This document shows positions 51,101 through 60,423 of a DNA stretch of 64,000 bases, one piece after another. A program made the position numbers and the translations under genes. Below the pieces are notes generated by a model. The model did no database searches. It was given only the letters and a program-made list of their open reading frames with translations, and was not told the DNA's origin. Within the stretch, counting starts at the first letter, position 1. Every line of letters begins with the position of its first letter. The stretch is taken from NCBI GenBank assembly GCA_020091685.1, contig CM034604.1:8165682-8229681 (forward strand), given 5' to 3'. The stretch is from Lutjanus erythropterus. Lineage: Eukaryota > Chordata > Actinopteri > Lutjaniformes > Lutjanidae.

Positions 51101-51999
51101 ATGTGATGTAAAACAGATCTGTTGGTTAAGCACTAGTTAATTATACAAAGAAAAAAAAATCAGATGGAGATGTGTCCTGCTGTTTTTACATGTGCTACAT
51201 AAGCACACATACTCAAGTGTGAAACAGCAAAGCACAAACGCTACGATCCAATCTAACACATGTTCAATGGTACGACTTCTTGAAGAAGCAGCCACAGCAC
51301 AGGAGACATGTGGTCCAGCATTTCCCCTGCGCTTTGGCTTAAAGGCTTTCACCTGAAGCCTTTAAACCTGCTGCTGGCACACACTGAGCTGACCCGGGCC
51401 AAACAGCTGACATCCCAAGGACACACTGTTTCCATCCGATCTTAAATAATACACATAAAATGGCTGTGAGAGATAATTTTACAGCGGAGACACAGACATG
51501 GTCTTAATACTTTTAACAGACCCAGAGAAGAAAAAAGACAGATAACGGTGGATGGCTGAATCTGTTTTTTTTTCTTTTCTAAACTCCACACAAACTGCTG
51601 AGTTGTCTCTCGCCTTTTTCCAAAGATTTGGTTTATTTCAAACACGGATAAAGAACCCAAAAGCTTTTGATCTTTCTCAAAATAGAAACATTAGGAAACA
51701 AAGTACAGGCTAATCTCGGTAAATGGATTAATGTTTTGTGAAGCCGAGAACGGGGGCATAAAAATCCCCTGTTGTGAAACGCGCATAAAAAGGTCTCCCC
51801 GAAGAGCTAATGTTTCAAGTGATCAGTGTGTGAGTGTGTGTGTGAGACGTAAGTGTGCTGTGATCACAGATGTAATCCCCTCGGCTAATCTGGCAGATCA
51901 CAGCCCCGAGGCAGATCAAACTGATATCTGACACCATCTTGTCTGACGCCGTACCCTCAAATTATCAAGGGTATTAGGAATATGGAGTATCCTGGTTTA

Positions 52000-52090
<91 letters not shown>

Positions 52091-52248
52091 TATATTTCAC
52101 TACCAAACTCCAGCAGCCCCCAGTACAGGGGTGGAGGACAGCAGGAGAAGGGAGACAAGGTCTGAAGGTTTTTGTTAACGTCTGGGTTCAGGGCAAAACT
52201 ATACATCTGAGACAGGTATATCGTTTCCTACGTCTAATCTCGCCATCT

Positions 52249-52294
<46 letters not shown>

Positions 52295-55200
52295 ACTGTA
52301 CAGGAAAGGAAAAGGGGGGAGCTGGGGATGCAGTCTTGGAGCAAACCCCGGCCCTGTAATTCAAACCTGTCATCGCCGAACAAGAGGGACCTGTTTGGTA
52401 AATAAGAGAGTGGTTCAACATTAGAGACGTATGCGTCCCACGCCACATCTGCTCTCCATTCTGATGTGGAATGAGAGACGGAGGAGGGAGGGGACAGAGA
52501 GAGACATGAAGAAAGAAAGAGAGTGTTAATAGAGTGAGAGAAATACTGAGAGCAGCAGAGAGCAGGGAGGGGAGAAAAATGCATCTAAATGCCTGCAACA
52601 CAATCCTGTTCGGCCTCTCTCTGCCCACCCAGGGTTTAGTCTGCGCACACCGCGCTTGGTTGTCCGTCCCTGCTGTGGCTGCACAAACCTCATCTTTCAG
52701 TGCCACCCACAACGCCCCTCGTCCCAGTGAAAATGATGAGGGGAGACCAGCTTCATTGCAGTGAGGAAAATTCCACGTCGGGAAGTACGAACATATAAAG
52801 TCTCATGCAAATCAGATTCTCCACAACGAGCTGCCGCCGCAAAAAGAGGCTGACATGAGTAAATAATTACTCCTGCAAAGTTTTCACCTCCCGTCTGCCC
52901 CTTCTCTGTGGCGATGGTAAATATAGGATTATGCAAATGATCATGCGAGGAATTAAATGGTTCCAGTTTCAAATGCGGTGCGAGGCCTGTGGTTTTTAAC
53001 CAGCTCGCTATATATGGATCACATGAGGAGAGCGAAAGGAGTTTGCCAACAAATGAGTTCAATGCTAACATTCTGCTACGACTGGAGAAGGCATGGTCGC
53101 CATGTGTGTATATATACCACTGTGCTTGCATGCATGTTTCTTTTAATCTGAAGAAAAACTTGCATTTCCTCTCCTCATCTCAAGGATAAACTTTGTTTTG
53201 GCTGTTTGTATCCCAAAAGCCAGGAGGGTCTGGCAAACAAGCCATATCAAATTGTGAAAATCACTACAGAAAGCAGAACACGAATAAGGGCAAAACTTAC
53301 CATGAACTGACTTTTAAACACCAGCGACCTCTCACAAAGACAACTAATATATATTGGACATTATGAGACATAATGAGACATTATGAGACATCCTGGCAAA
53401 TCAAAAAGAGACAAGTAGCAGCTCTCAAGAGATGTCAACCCAAGAGCTCAAACACACAATACAAAATACAGCTGGACTTAAGAATGTAACAACCACCTTT
53501 GTAATGGTTATAACTATAAACCAGACCAAAAATGACAATGACTTAAATCACATTACAACTTACATTACATTGCTCACACAAAGACTTTCTATAGCCATTT
53601 CAAATTAAAAGCCCTCAAGTGTTTCAGTAGACAAAACACTTAACTTCTTAACAAGGCTTTTTTTTGTGCTGTGATGTAGTTTCCTGTTGGAAAGGTTTGT
53701 CTGACAACATGGTAAAGGTGTGAAAATATTCTAAATACAGTATACACTAAAACTAATATTGATTTCTTTAGGTGGCTAAAACATGTTTTGCTGCTGCTTC
53801 TCCAAAATGTGAGTGTGTCGACTGCCATCTACTGCAGGTAATACACTGACTATGAACAAGTATGTCATACAACCCCACCTTAAAAAGAAAATCCTAACTG
53901 TAACTTTAATGGCTACTTTGTGTCATTCTGAAAATATAGTGATGTATTTGAGAGGGTTCAATTATTTTTAAAGGCTTTCATAGAAACATGTTTATGGTCT
54001 TCAAAGTGAGGAACCAAAAAAATACTCTAATGGTATATAAACAGAAAATCTTGTACCCCGTTGGGATTATTATCAACAAATCATAGTCAACACCTAGCCC
54101 TGGTGTGGGCGGTATTTTGAAGTACTTTTTGTTTTTGTTGGTGTATCTTTTTCTATTACAAAACACCTTCTCAAAGATGTATGTCTCACAGTCAAGTTGC
54201 TGTTTACATTCATGTCTGTTCAGACTCATAATGTATGTACTGAGGACTTCAAAGGAATTAAATGTCAAAATGGAAGTTATCACTATGTTTTATGAGATTT
54301 GGAAATAAAATGTCATTACTTTATCATTTTATCCTACTAGATGTTTGACCTTTGACCAACAAAACTAATGGGTTCATCCATAAGTCAAAATGGATGTTTG
54401 TACCAATTTAAAAGAACTGAAGGCGTTCTTGAGAATGGCACGGTCATGAGGTCACGGTAACCTTGAACTTTGACCACCAAATTCCAATTTAAAAAAAGTC
54501 GCGCCAAAATTTGAAGAAATTCCTTCCAGGCGTTCCTCAGATATTGTGTTCATGAGAATGGGACAAAGTTAGTTAAATCATCAAGCGAAGTCAGGGTTAA
54601 TTATTGAGTTACATCATTCAGTGCCAAATTATAACTTGTTGTCATTCTTCCAACATAGCTGGGTAACTGTGACAGGCCTCTATTTGAAAAAAAAAAAACT
54701 GTTGGTTAAAAAAACTTCCTGCATGTTCCCAAACAGCCGTAACAAACTCCTACTGCATTCCGTGCCTAACATGATCCCTAAACATGGATGTGACATGTTA
54801 TCAAACAGGGGGTTATGGGGGCCTGGAGGGCTATGAGAGACCCTCTGTCGCCCAGACTGGGGATATGTTTGGGGTCTACAGATACAAATTCATCTACACA
54901 CATGCAAGCAAAACCATAGTCAGGAAACAGATTTGTACGCTTAGTGCAGACAAATATCCTCTGTATAGAACTTAAATACTTGCAAAGAAACCAAAAAATA
55001 TTTACGAACCTGCACTAAACAAAAATGGTTTTTTGGACTCTCATTCACCTGATTTTGTTGAACATTTCAGATCAGGGAAATACCAGAATGCTAACCCAAA
55101 CCCAACAACCAAACAAGACAAACAAATACGTCCCTCCCTCCCCCGTACCTGATTCCAGGGGTCTGGCTCTGGAGGTGCTCCTGCCAGCGCTGGTGATGGT

Positions 55201-55813
55201 GGTGATGGAGACAGAGAGGGGAGGATGGGTGAGGAGGATGGGGGTGAGAGTACGTGCAGGCAGAAAGGCAGCACGGGCAGGATGCTGCGGTCCCAGGGTG
55301 GGGGACAGGGCCGGGCCCTGGGCCCGTGCCTGGATTCTGGAAGAGCGGGCACTCCGGCTGTCCGCAGGGGCAGCACAGGGCGGAGTGGAAGTGACAGTGC
55401 TGGCAGCAGAGCGGCGGCGGGGGCTGGAGGGGAGGGGAGGAGGAGGACGGGGAGAGGGTGGGAGGGAGATGGCGTTTGGCCAGCCTCTGGGAGTCTATGG
55501 AGGAAGAGGCGGTGGCGGAGAGGTTCCTAAGGGAGCCATTCTGTTTGACCATGCCGCCATTTTGGCTCGGCCTGTTTGTTCTCTGGTGCGATCTCTGCTG
55601 CTTCTGCTGAACTTTACACACCGCGTCCTTCACTATGACGTCTTCGTCTCCGTCCGCCGTGGGGCAGTCACCGCTAGAGGCGGCTGTGAGAGGGTCCTGG
55701 CCATTGCTGACTGGTGTGCTGGTGTTTGAGGGGGCGTTTCCGTTGGCACTGAGAGGATGGTGCCCTCCATTGCTGAGGGCCAGAGGGTCGCCGCCTGCAT
55801 CGCTCAGGGCCAT
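22498..55813 (-). CDS. disp1: Dispatched homolog 1 (nine coding exons)
   Basis: Exons in transcript order: 55813-55149, 32698-32669, 31856-31733, 30786-30659, 28123-28029, 27644-27547, 27137-25548, 24930-24667, 24258-22498. They sum to 4755 nt, 1584 residues, close to the roughly 1520 of mammalian DISP1. DISP1 is a 12-pass RND-family transporter-like protein that releases cholesterol-modified Hedgehog from producing cells. The N-terminus is Pro/Ser/Cys/His-rich and cytoplasmic. A first membrane segment lies in exon 3. The sterol-sensing domain (about 550-712) contains GIGADD (619-624), and the second membrane block contains GLSVDF (1099-1104), the paired Asp motifs of the RND proton path. A furin-type RDKR lies at 329-332 in the first extracellular loop. 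The C-terminal tail is long and low in complexity, ending with the LKVKCNS motif. Dispatched orthology is very secure, and DISP1 is favoured over DISP2/3 by overall match and by linkage to tlr5. Confidence 0.95.
24259..24666 (-). other. disp1: disp1 intron 8
   Basis: AT-rich 408-bp intron, GTAAAG to TTGCAG. Nothing else notable. Confidence 0.85.
24667..24930 (-). CDS. disp1: disp1 coding exon 8
   Basis: 264 nt, phase 0 at both ends (TTAACAG|TGGATG, GAG|GTAAAG). Codes for WMENQDCEE through [10 protein letters not shown] and [17 protein letters not shown] to YQFYRE: second extracellular domain. Confidence 0.94.
24931..25547 (-). other. disp1: disp1 intron 7
   Basis: 617-bp intron. A short TGTGTGTGTGTGT run lies near 25269. 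The part 25290-25520 has no open reading frame of note. Confidence 0.8.
25548..27137 (-). CDS. disp1: disp1 coding exon 7 (sterol-sensing domain)
   Basis: A 1590-nt exon, residues 381-910. It holds the end of the first extracellular domain ([12 protein letters not shown]), the five-helix sterol-sensing domain with GIGADD at 619-624, and the start of the second extracellular domain ([20 protein letters not shown]). Both ends are in phase 0 (ACAGAG plus-strand acceptor side CGCAG|GTACG and donor CAG|GTCAGT). Confidence 0.95.
27547..27644 (-). CDS. disp1: disp1 coding exon 6
   Basis: A 98-nt exon between TGATGCAG| and |GTACGT. It codes for [20 protein letters not shown] then [12 protein letters not shown], the DISP1 extracellular segment ahead of the large exon. 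Confidence 0.9.
28029..28123 (-). CDS. disp1: disp1 coding exon 5 (furin site)
   Basis: A 95-nt exon between TTTATAG| and |GTAAGA. It codes for [20 protein letters not shown] and then FCDVP. RDKR matches the furin consensus RxKR at the position where mouse Disp1 is cleaved. Both borders split codons that rejoin correctly to Asn and Gly. Confidence 0.9.
28124..30658 (-). other. disp1: disp1 intron 4
   Basis: 2.5-kb intron with an AATAAT run near 28320, a poly-T run at 28440-28453 and the foldback repeat at 29615-29830. No gene inside. Confidence 0.75.
29615..29830. mobile_element. Foldback repeat, family D copy 2 (disp1 intron 4)
   Basis: CAAAGTCATGGCACGCCCTA is inverted as TGGGGCGGGTCATGCCTTTG about 170 bp away. 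The interior GGTTTAGGTTGTTTGGGCTG matches copy 1. Confidence 0.6.
30659..30786 (-). CDS. disp1: disp1 coding exon 4
   Basis: A 128-nt exon between CCATAAG| and |GTACGT. It codes for [18 protein letters not shown] and then [17 protein letters not shown], highly conserved in DISP1 and part of the first extracellular region. Confidence 0.92.
30787..31732 (-). other. disp1: disp1 intron 3
   Basis: 946-bp AT-rich intron (plus-strand coordinates 30787-31732) containing T-rich repeat-like sequence at 31370-31480. No further feature. Confidence 0.75.
31733..31856 (-). CDS. disp1: disp1 coding exon 3 (first membrane segment)
   Basis: A 124-nt exon between TTTCCAG| and |GTGAGT. It codes for [14 protein letters not shown] and then a hydrophobic helix ([16 protein letters not shown]) ending DFSDPLL, which is transmembrane segment 1 of DISP1. 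Confidence 0.92.
31857..32668 (-). other. disp1: disp1 intron 2
   Basis: 812-bp intron between the microexon and exon 3. No other feature is supported. Confidence 0.75.
32669..32698 (-). CDS. disp1: disp1 coding exon 2 (30-nt microexon)
   Basis: Only 30 nt between GTTTTTCAG| and |GTAAGACC. It completes a Ser codon and gives P-A-R-P-F-R-F-P-K, then two bases of the next Ser. PFRFPKSYA across the junction is the conserved DISP1 sequence just before the first membrane segment. Easily missed by gene finders. Confidence 0.88.
36062..36104. repeat. (GT)n microsatellite
   Basis: About 21 uninterrupted GT units. Confidence 0.95.
36540..36660. repeat. Dispersed repeat, family C copy 2
   Basis: CCTTTTTTGAAAAAGTTAAT and GAAACACTTTTTCCAA match the copy at 18760-18900. 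Confidence 0.5.
39490..39740. mobile_element. Short MITE, family B copy 3
   Basis: TCTCAGCTTCTTAAAGGTGA, GACAGTAAACTGAATAGC and GAGGACATCATCTTGGGCTT match copies 1 and 2 in the same orientation. Confidence 0.6.
40920..41467. repeat. Duplicated 0.5-kb segment, copy 1
   Basis: Matches 43545-44053 in the same orientation. The last 240 bp (from AAAAAGTTGTTTGACACCTT to GAGCCTGCTGCAGC) differ at only a handful of positions. The first half is more diverged. Copy 1 has about 40 extra bases (TAAACACATGATTTCCCCTG region). Confidence 0.85.
42159..42187. repeat. (TG)n microsatellite
   Basis: About 14 TG units. Confidence 0.9.
43545..44053. repeat. Duplicated 0.5-kb segment, copy 2
   Basis: Direct repeat of 40920-41467, 2.6 kb away and inside the same intron. 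No terminal repeats or target duplication were noticed, so segmental duplication and an unrecognised interspersed element both remain possible. Confidence 0.85.
44144..45030. mobile_element. hAT-like element with intact 8-bp target duplication
   Basis: Flanked by ATTTAGAG at 44136-44143 and 45031-45038. Ends CAGTCAGTCCCAAAGA and, inverted, CGGCGTGTCCCAAACT share GTCCCAAA. The left part contains GGGTCATGACCCAAAGGTGG. The interior is AT-rich and non-coding. Confidence 0.75.
45838..46590. mobile_element. Decayed interspersed repeat
   Basis: GGTTAAAGGTGCCGTATGGA resembles the left end of a known kind of fish element. GCTATGATTGGATAGTCGTC and GGGGCTTAGCGAAGGG lie toward the other end. The true right end is not found. 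Confidence 0.4.
46601..46992. mobile_element. Small hAT-like element, decayed
   Basis: Ends TAGAGGTGTGACAATTC and, inverted, TAGGGATGTCACAATTTAG. The flanks TTTGCAAT and CGTGCAAC share TGCAA, a probable decayed 8-bp duplication. Confidence 0.5.
47673..47708. repeat. Compound (AC)n/(CATA)n microsatellite
   Basis: Eight AC units followed by four CATA-type units. Confidence 0.85.
49300..49366 (+). mobile_element. Fragment of the tRNA-like SINE
   Basis: CAGCAAGAAGGTCCTTGGTT followed by CAAATCCCGGTTCAGGCAGA and GCCTTTCT match 4068-4125 of the copy near tlr5, including the B-box-like GGTTCAAATCC. Confidence 0.65.
50888..51040. mobile_element. Fragment of a GGGATGATAC-type repeat
   Basis: AGAGCTGGGATGATACACTT then TATTGCAATTTAATATTACG resembles a common fish hAT-type family. 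Only one end is visible. Confidence 0.35.
52004..52086. repeat. Long (TG)n microsatellite
   Basis: About 41 uninterrupted TG units, the longest array in the window. Confidence 0.97.
52250..52293. repeat. (CA)n microsatellite
   Basis: About 21 CA units, 164 bp from the TG array and complementary to it. Confidence 0.95.
52730..53020. promoter_or_regulatory. Candidate enhancer with two octamer motifs
   Basis: Perfect ATGCAAAT octamers (POU factor sites) at 52805-52812 and 52931-52938 within an unrepetitive, balanced block. Function is inferred only from motif spacing and sequence character. Confidence 0.25.
53341..53392. repeat. Short tandem ATGAGACATT repeat
   Basis: The unit TTATGAGACA/TAATGAGACA repeats three to four times. 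Confidence 0.7.
53665..53880. mobile_element. Fragment of the tlr5-intron foldback MITE family
   Basis: TTCCTGTTGGAAAGG, AGTATACACTAAAACTAATATTG and GTGGCTAAAACATGTTTTGC match 5125-5275. The inverted left arm is missing. Confidence 0.55.
54340..54570. repeat. TGACCTTTGACCACC-type dispersed repeat
   Basis: GTTTGACCTTTGACCAACAA and ACCTTGAACTTTGACCACCA begin two diverged internal units about 110 bp apart. The GGCGTTCCTCAGATATTGTG motif is typical of this widespread fish repeat. Confidence 0.6.
55149..55813 (-). CDS. disp1: disp1 coding exon 1 (cytoplasmic N-terminus)
   Basis: The ATG at 55813 sits in a good Kozak context (AGGACCATGG). The 665-nt exon codes for 221 residues plus two bases: a Ser/Pro-rich, Cys/His-rich region ([18 protein letters not shown]) ending [11 protein letters not shown], which is conserved in DISP1. 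The donor is ATCAG|GTACGG. High GC in this stretch makes long spurious frames on the other strand. Confidence 0.92.
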
Positions 55814-55854
55814 GGTCCTCTCCCAGCGGGCCTGGCAAGGATACTGTCACTCCT
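55814..55854 (-). other. disp1: disp1 5' UTR up to a predicted 3' splice site
   Basis: On the minus strand TTGTCCCTCAG|AGGAG ends at 55855/55854, so the first coding exon probably has 41 bases of 5' UTR and a separate upstream non-coding exon, not identified here. Confidence 0.4.
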
Positions 55855-58222
55855 CTGAGGGACAAGAAGACAGGAAAAAAGATGTTAAGGCTCTGTCTAA
55901 GAGCACTAAATAGGACGTAAGCAGAAATTTCTTCAAATTCCTTTTTCAGCAGTCCATTTACAGCAGTTCATTTTATCTTTTGACACAATGACTTTTACTT
56001 TCAAATTCCATCGGGAAGGGACGTTTTCACATGTTGCACACTTGTTAAATTTCTTGATTTCTAAAGGACTGGAATCTGAAGGCAGAGCCCTGTGTGTAAG
56101 AGCTGTCCAACTTATGTATGTTTGTAACTGATGATATAATCTCCCCAGCTTTGATATAAAAAGAGGAGTTGAACATTTTGAAAAATATTTCAATATGAAT
56201 CTCCTGCCTGTCCACTAAATATGAAGCTACAGAAGACAGTTTGTCTTTGCATAGAGACTGGAGGCAGGGGAAACTGCTAGCCTGGCTCCATCCAAAGGTG
56301 AAACAATCCTCCCTCTTGTTTGTTTAATCCATATAAAACCAAAGTGTAAAAACGACAAGTTGTGGTTTATTGGTGGAGTTATGAGCTGGATTATAACTTG
56401 GCCGTGAGCGCCGACTTTCTGGAGTCCTGTCGTCACAGAGACTCGCTGCTCCTTGGCAAGAAATAGCCCAGCCCCTCCAAATTATCTTTTTTGCACTTTG
56501 GGTTTTGTACAGATTAAGCAAACAAAACATGAAGTGGTAAGAGGATTTTATTTACCTGTGCACAGATTTGGGCTAGCTGTTTCCACGTTTTTTGCTAACC
56601 TAACTGTCCTGCTTCGTATTTAAGGGACATGGTGATCTTCTCATAGGGTTATGTACTGGCAAGAATCTGTTGATATGATACATATTGCGATACTGTAAGT
56701 TAGGTGATATATTACTATTTTTTAAATCTAATTTTAGGAAAACTGTTTTAGCATAAAGAGCACACCAGCATATGTGTACAATCTGAGTTAAAAGTTACTT
56801 TTTTATGCAGTCAGAATAGTGGAAATAGATAACTACAATGTTATCTTATAGTCTGGGGTTTAAACAAAACACAGAATGAACCACTGCCACAATTTTTTGC
56901 ATGCAGCAAGATACCACAATAGTGTTTTTGAGAATCAATACAGTACCACAAGACATAATATCACGATCCTCAAGTGTATCGATATTTTCTTAACATTCCT
57001 AATAAGCATATTTCCAAAACTGTCACAATATTTCTATAAACACATTTTTGTAAATTGAATAATACATGATCTGTTTTTGCAGCTCTGTGTCCATTAGTTG
57101 TCAGGAATAACTGCTGGTTTGAAACATGAGCCTTCATCCTGCCATCGGACACACAGTTCCTCCATACTGACTAAAACAAATCTTGAATCAGAGGATCAAA
57201 ATGAATGTTTCTCAAAATGAACGGACGCAAAGAAAAGTATGTGGCGAGCAAGCAGAGAAAAACAGAGATAAAGAAAGTGGAAAGTATGTGAATGTTTTCA
57301 AATGGCCGCTGGTCACACTCCCACAGAGAGCTCAGTGAGACAGAGGGACTGACGGGGGACTGACTGGCGGCTGAGATGATGACTGGACTACATCCAGGTA
57401 AAATGTTGGTAAGATGCATGTGTGATCTGTTGATCTGGTAAGTGAAATAAAAACAACAGATTAAATCTAATTCAGCAGGGAACGGTGTGTTTTCTAAGAC
57501 TGGACAGCATCACGAGTGTTGCGCAGGAGAGCTGTTTCCATTCGGGATGAGCGGCGCCAAGTGAGTGAGAAAAATCAGAGGGCTGAAAAACTGTGTTCCA
57601 GTATACATAAGTGCACAGTGCACTCAGCAAACAAAAAATATATAAAGTTGTTCAGCAAACTGAGGAAGCACGCTAATGACATTATAAATGCAAAAACATT
57701 TACACAGAAAGTCGCCTTCTTAACTTCTCGAAAGTAGCATTTTCAACTACGATTTGTGGACACATAAATCAGAGTTTAATATTTGATGTTGCGGTGTCCA
57801 CTTTGGAACTGAACTGACAGACTCATACTGAAAAGCCCGGTTTTCAAAGTCCAAAATACACAGTTGTTAAACCAAGCCAGAGATTCATCAACAAAAGTCA
57901 GATTTTCTCTTTGTCACTGTGTCCAACATGAAGAACAGAGGGACTTTTATCAACATACAGCTTAGAGATGGCCCAGTTAGTCGAACAGTCACTTAAACAT
58001 TAGTCACAACCAGAAATACAAGTTGGTTATACAAATCATTAGTATTTCTTTCATATTATGTAAACCAGCAAGATGGAAAGGTGTCATAAACCTTTGGCGG
58101 GATTTTGATTCAGTTTCTGATGTAGATGTTGAGTTGTTTTGTAGGATAATGTACAATGTTCATAAAGCATGGTACAAATGGCTCTTCAGACAGTGTTTTT
58201 CTTCTTACTTTTTCTTACTAGG
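55855..58222. other. Sequence upstream of disp1 exon 1
   Basis: Probably a disp1 5' intron or promoter-distal DNA. 56640-57000 (ATGATACATATTGCGATACT ... GTGTATCGATATTTTC) looks like a hAT-type repeat without resolvable ends. No gene. Confidence 0.4.
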
Positions 58223-58230
58223 CTAGTCAA

Positions 58231-59125
58231 TAGGGATGGGAATTGAGAACCAGATCCAAATTGTCCGATCCATCAGAAACATATGTCCGCAAGCTTAGCA
58301 ATTCCTTTCATTGAAGCTGAAATGCTTTTCTGACAGTTGGGCACTGCAGAAGAATTCTGTCAAACTCGTTCGTCCATGCTGCTGGAAACTTTCAACAAAA
58401 TTTGAAGTACAGGTGGAAACAGCAGCAGTTTGCTGAAACATCGTTCTATACAACCTGGGCTTGAATTCTAGGACTTCCATGTATTTGATAATCTGATATT
58501 TGACTACCCAACCAAGCAGCATGTCTGTTACTGAGGGTAACAGAGGTCCTCTGTTATAATAACATTAGCACCAAGTAGGTATTCAATGCATTTCAAATGA
58601 TGACAGACAGGCTGCAGTAGCTCTGAGACGTCAGCCAGCTTGAGTCGCCCATAGAGCTGGGGATCCCTCAAATATTTTCAATACCTGTACTGATAGCTTG
58701 GATTTGATGCTGGTCCCTGAGCAATGTTTTTCCAATACATAATCCACTTTATCAAAAAGAAAATTTCATTGCATATAACGGTGAAATTACTCACTTTAAA
58801 GAAAGAAGCTGTTCAACCATGATCCCAGTTTCTGGTAATAACATACAGTTCTTCCTGCATTCCTCTACAACATGTAAGGATAGAAAGCCAATCACCAGCA
58901 TTTATTCCATGGTTATCAAACTTTTGCACTAAATGGCAAGGCATTTTTTGATACTCTGTAGTATTGAAGCAATGTCATTAGTTCCATAAAAGTATTGAAG
59001 TTCGATACACAACCCTAATCACACATTAACAGTTGCATTGATGCTGAAACCTGTAGTCAATCAACTTTTTTCACGCCATAAACTGATCAGAAAACAGTAA
59101 GGGAACTGATCAGTTCCCATCACTA
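58231..59125. mobile_element. hAT-like element with intact 8-bp target duplication
   Basis: Perfect CTAGTCAA duplications at 58223-58230 and 59126-59133. Ends TAGGGATGGGAATTGA and, inverted, TAGTGATGGGAACTGA. A second element (58652-59017) appears inserted inside it. Confidence 0.82.
58652..59017. mobile_element. hAT-like element nested in another
   Basis: Ends TAGAGCTGGGGATC and, inverted, TAGGGTTGTGTATCGAA. The flanks GTCGCCCA and ATCACACA agree at five of eight positions, two of the changes being G to A as expected from CpG decay and ageing. Confidence 0.5.
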
Positions 59126-59133
59126 CTAGTCAA

Positions 59134-59938
59134 ATAGTCTAATTTTAAACTTCCATTTAATTCATCATTAGTGCAAATAAAAGCGTATTTGACCACTTGT
59201 CTATTTGGCTTTTCATACTACATTTTAACCTGTAAGGTCAGACTAAAAGTTTTACAAATAAGAGGTCAGGTAAATGATTAAAGCATAGATGAAAACCAAC
59301 GCCGCTGATACTGCAGAAAAAATGCCAAGGGTGTCTTGCTAAAACAAAACAGATGCCTGCCCAGTTAAGATAGATAGGGATGAGCCTTTTATTGATGATT
59401 AACTGATTCCCCACTGAAATATTTGGCAAACTGAACTAACTTTCTGTCATCTCACTGGAGTCACAACAGTCACATCGAATAGGGGCCGTTTGAGATCAAT
59501 ATGATTTACGGAGCATGAATAAGACCCGACATAAATCTCCAGTGTTTGTATAGATTACAAAGCAAGAGACACTCCTGCATCAGGAGGCTGAAAGACGAGG
59601 TTCCAACAAAGTGAGAAAAAACAGAAGGTTCACGTTATGCTACAGTTTCAGCCCCCATATACGCTCCGGCTTAAATTACAAAACACTCACAGGAGACCGC
59701 AACGGGAAAATGTGATTCTGTGGGATATTTTAGCCAAGCGGGGGGGAGAAAGAGAGGAGAGAGAAGAAAAAGTGCGACTGTGGCTTTGTGCCTTGATATG
59801 CTTGACGCACTTCAAACGCGGCTGAGTTGTGTTTCACAGGTAATGTGGGGTCGAGGCGGCTGTGTTGCTGGAACGGAGCCCAAACTACAGTACGGAGAAA
59901 GCTGGCAGGAGCCAGGATGAAATGATCATACTGTAAGG

Positions 59939-59941
<3 letters not shown>
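59134..59941. other. Upstream region, no gene
   Basis: 59460-59920 is unrepetitive and mixed in composition; nothing codes here. Confidence 0.4.

Positions 59942-59983
<42 letters not shown>
59942..59983. repeat. (GT)n microsatellite
   Basis: About 21 GT units. Confidence 0.95.
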
Positions 59984-59984
<1 letters not shown>

Positions 59985-60114
59985 TGTTACAGAGAGAGAG
60001 GCAGGAACAAGGGTGTGTTTCTTTTAGACATCTAGCTGAAAGCTGTGTAGCTTTTAACGCAAAAAACAACAACGTATGAACGTCAAAATAATGCTGAAGC
60101 GCCTAGTACATTAA

Positions 60115-60423
60115 AGGCACACTTCACCCCAAAATCAAAAACACATATTTTTGCCTCTCCCCTGTCGTGTCATTTATCTACTTAAAACGTTTTGGCGTTC
60201 GTTGCAGAGTTTTGGAGATATTGGCAAACATAATGGATCTAGATGGCTTGTGTTGTCTCCCCAGAAATCATGACCCAGTTACTAAAGATAATTTACAGGC
60301 CTTGTTGTGAGGAGTTTTATGTAGGAACTACTTTCTTTCTACTCAGAAGAAAGTAGTTCCTACATGAAAGTGCTCACAACAAGGCCTGTGAATTATCTTG
60401 AATAACCAGGTTATGATTTCTGG
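60115..60423. mobile_element. MITE with a long central palindrome
   Basis: Begins AAAGGCACACTTCACCCCAA, as many fish foldback elements do. 60261-60423 is a near-perfect palindrome with arms of about 77 bp: CCAGAAATCATGACCCAGTT on the left is inverted as AACCAGGTTATGATTTCTGG on the right, meeting at AACTACTTTCTT/AAGAAAGTAGTT around a 9-base loop. Confidence 0.75.

Larger units (their letters stand above)
32699..55148 (-). other. disp1: disp1 intron 1 (22.4 kb)
   Basis: The first coding intron. It carries no other gene. It contains microsatellites, a duplicated 0.5-kb block, two bounded hAT-like elements, SINE and MITE fragments, and several blocks of unrepetitive, balanced sequence (35330-35510, 37960-38200, 40020-40220, 51720-51970, 52730-53020) that could be conserved enhancers. 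Large regulatory introns are usual for Hedgehog pathway genes. Confidence 0.8.

Noticed and set aside
52188-52712. Minus-strand frames of 116 and 174 codons
   Set aside because: They are kept open by the CA microsatellite (alternating Cys/Val) and have no conserved features.
55025-55729. Plus-strand frame of 234 codons
   Set aside because: Antisense to the GC-rich first coding exon of disp1; Gly/Arg-rich shadow.
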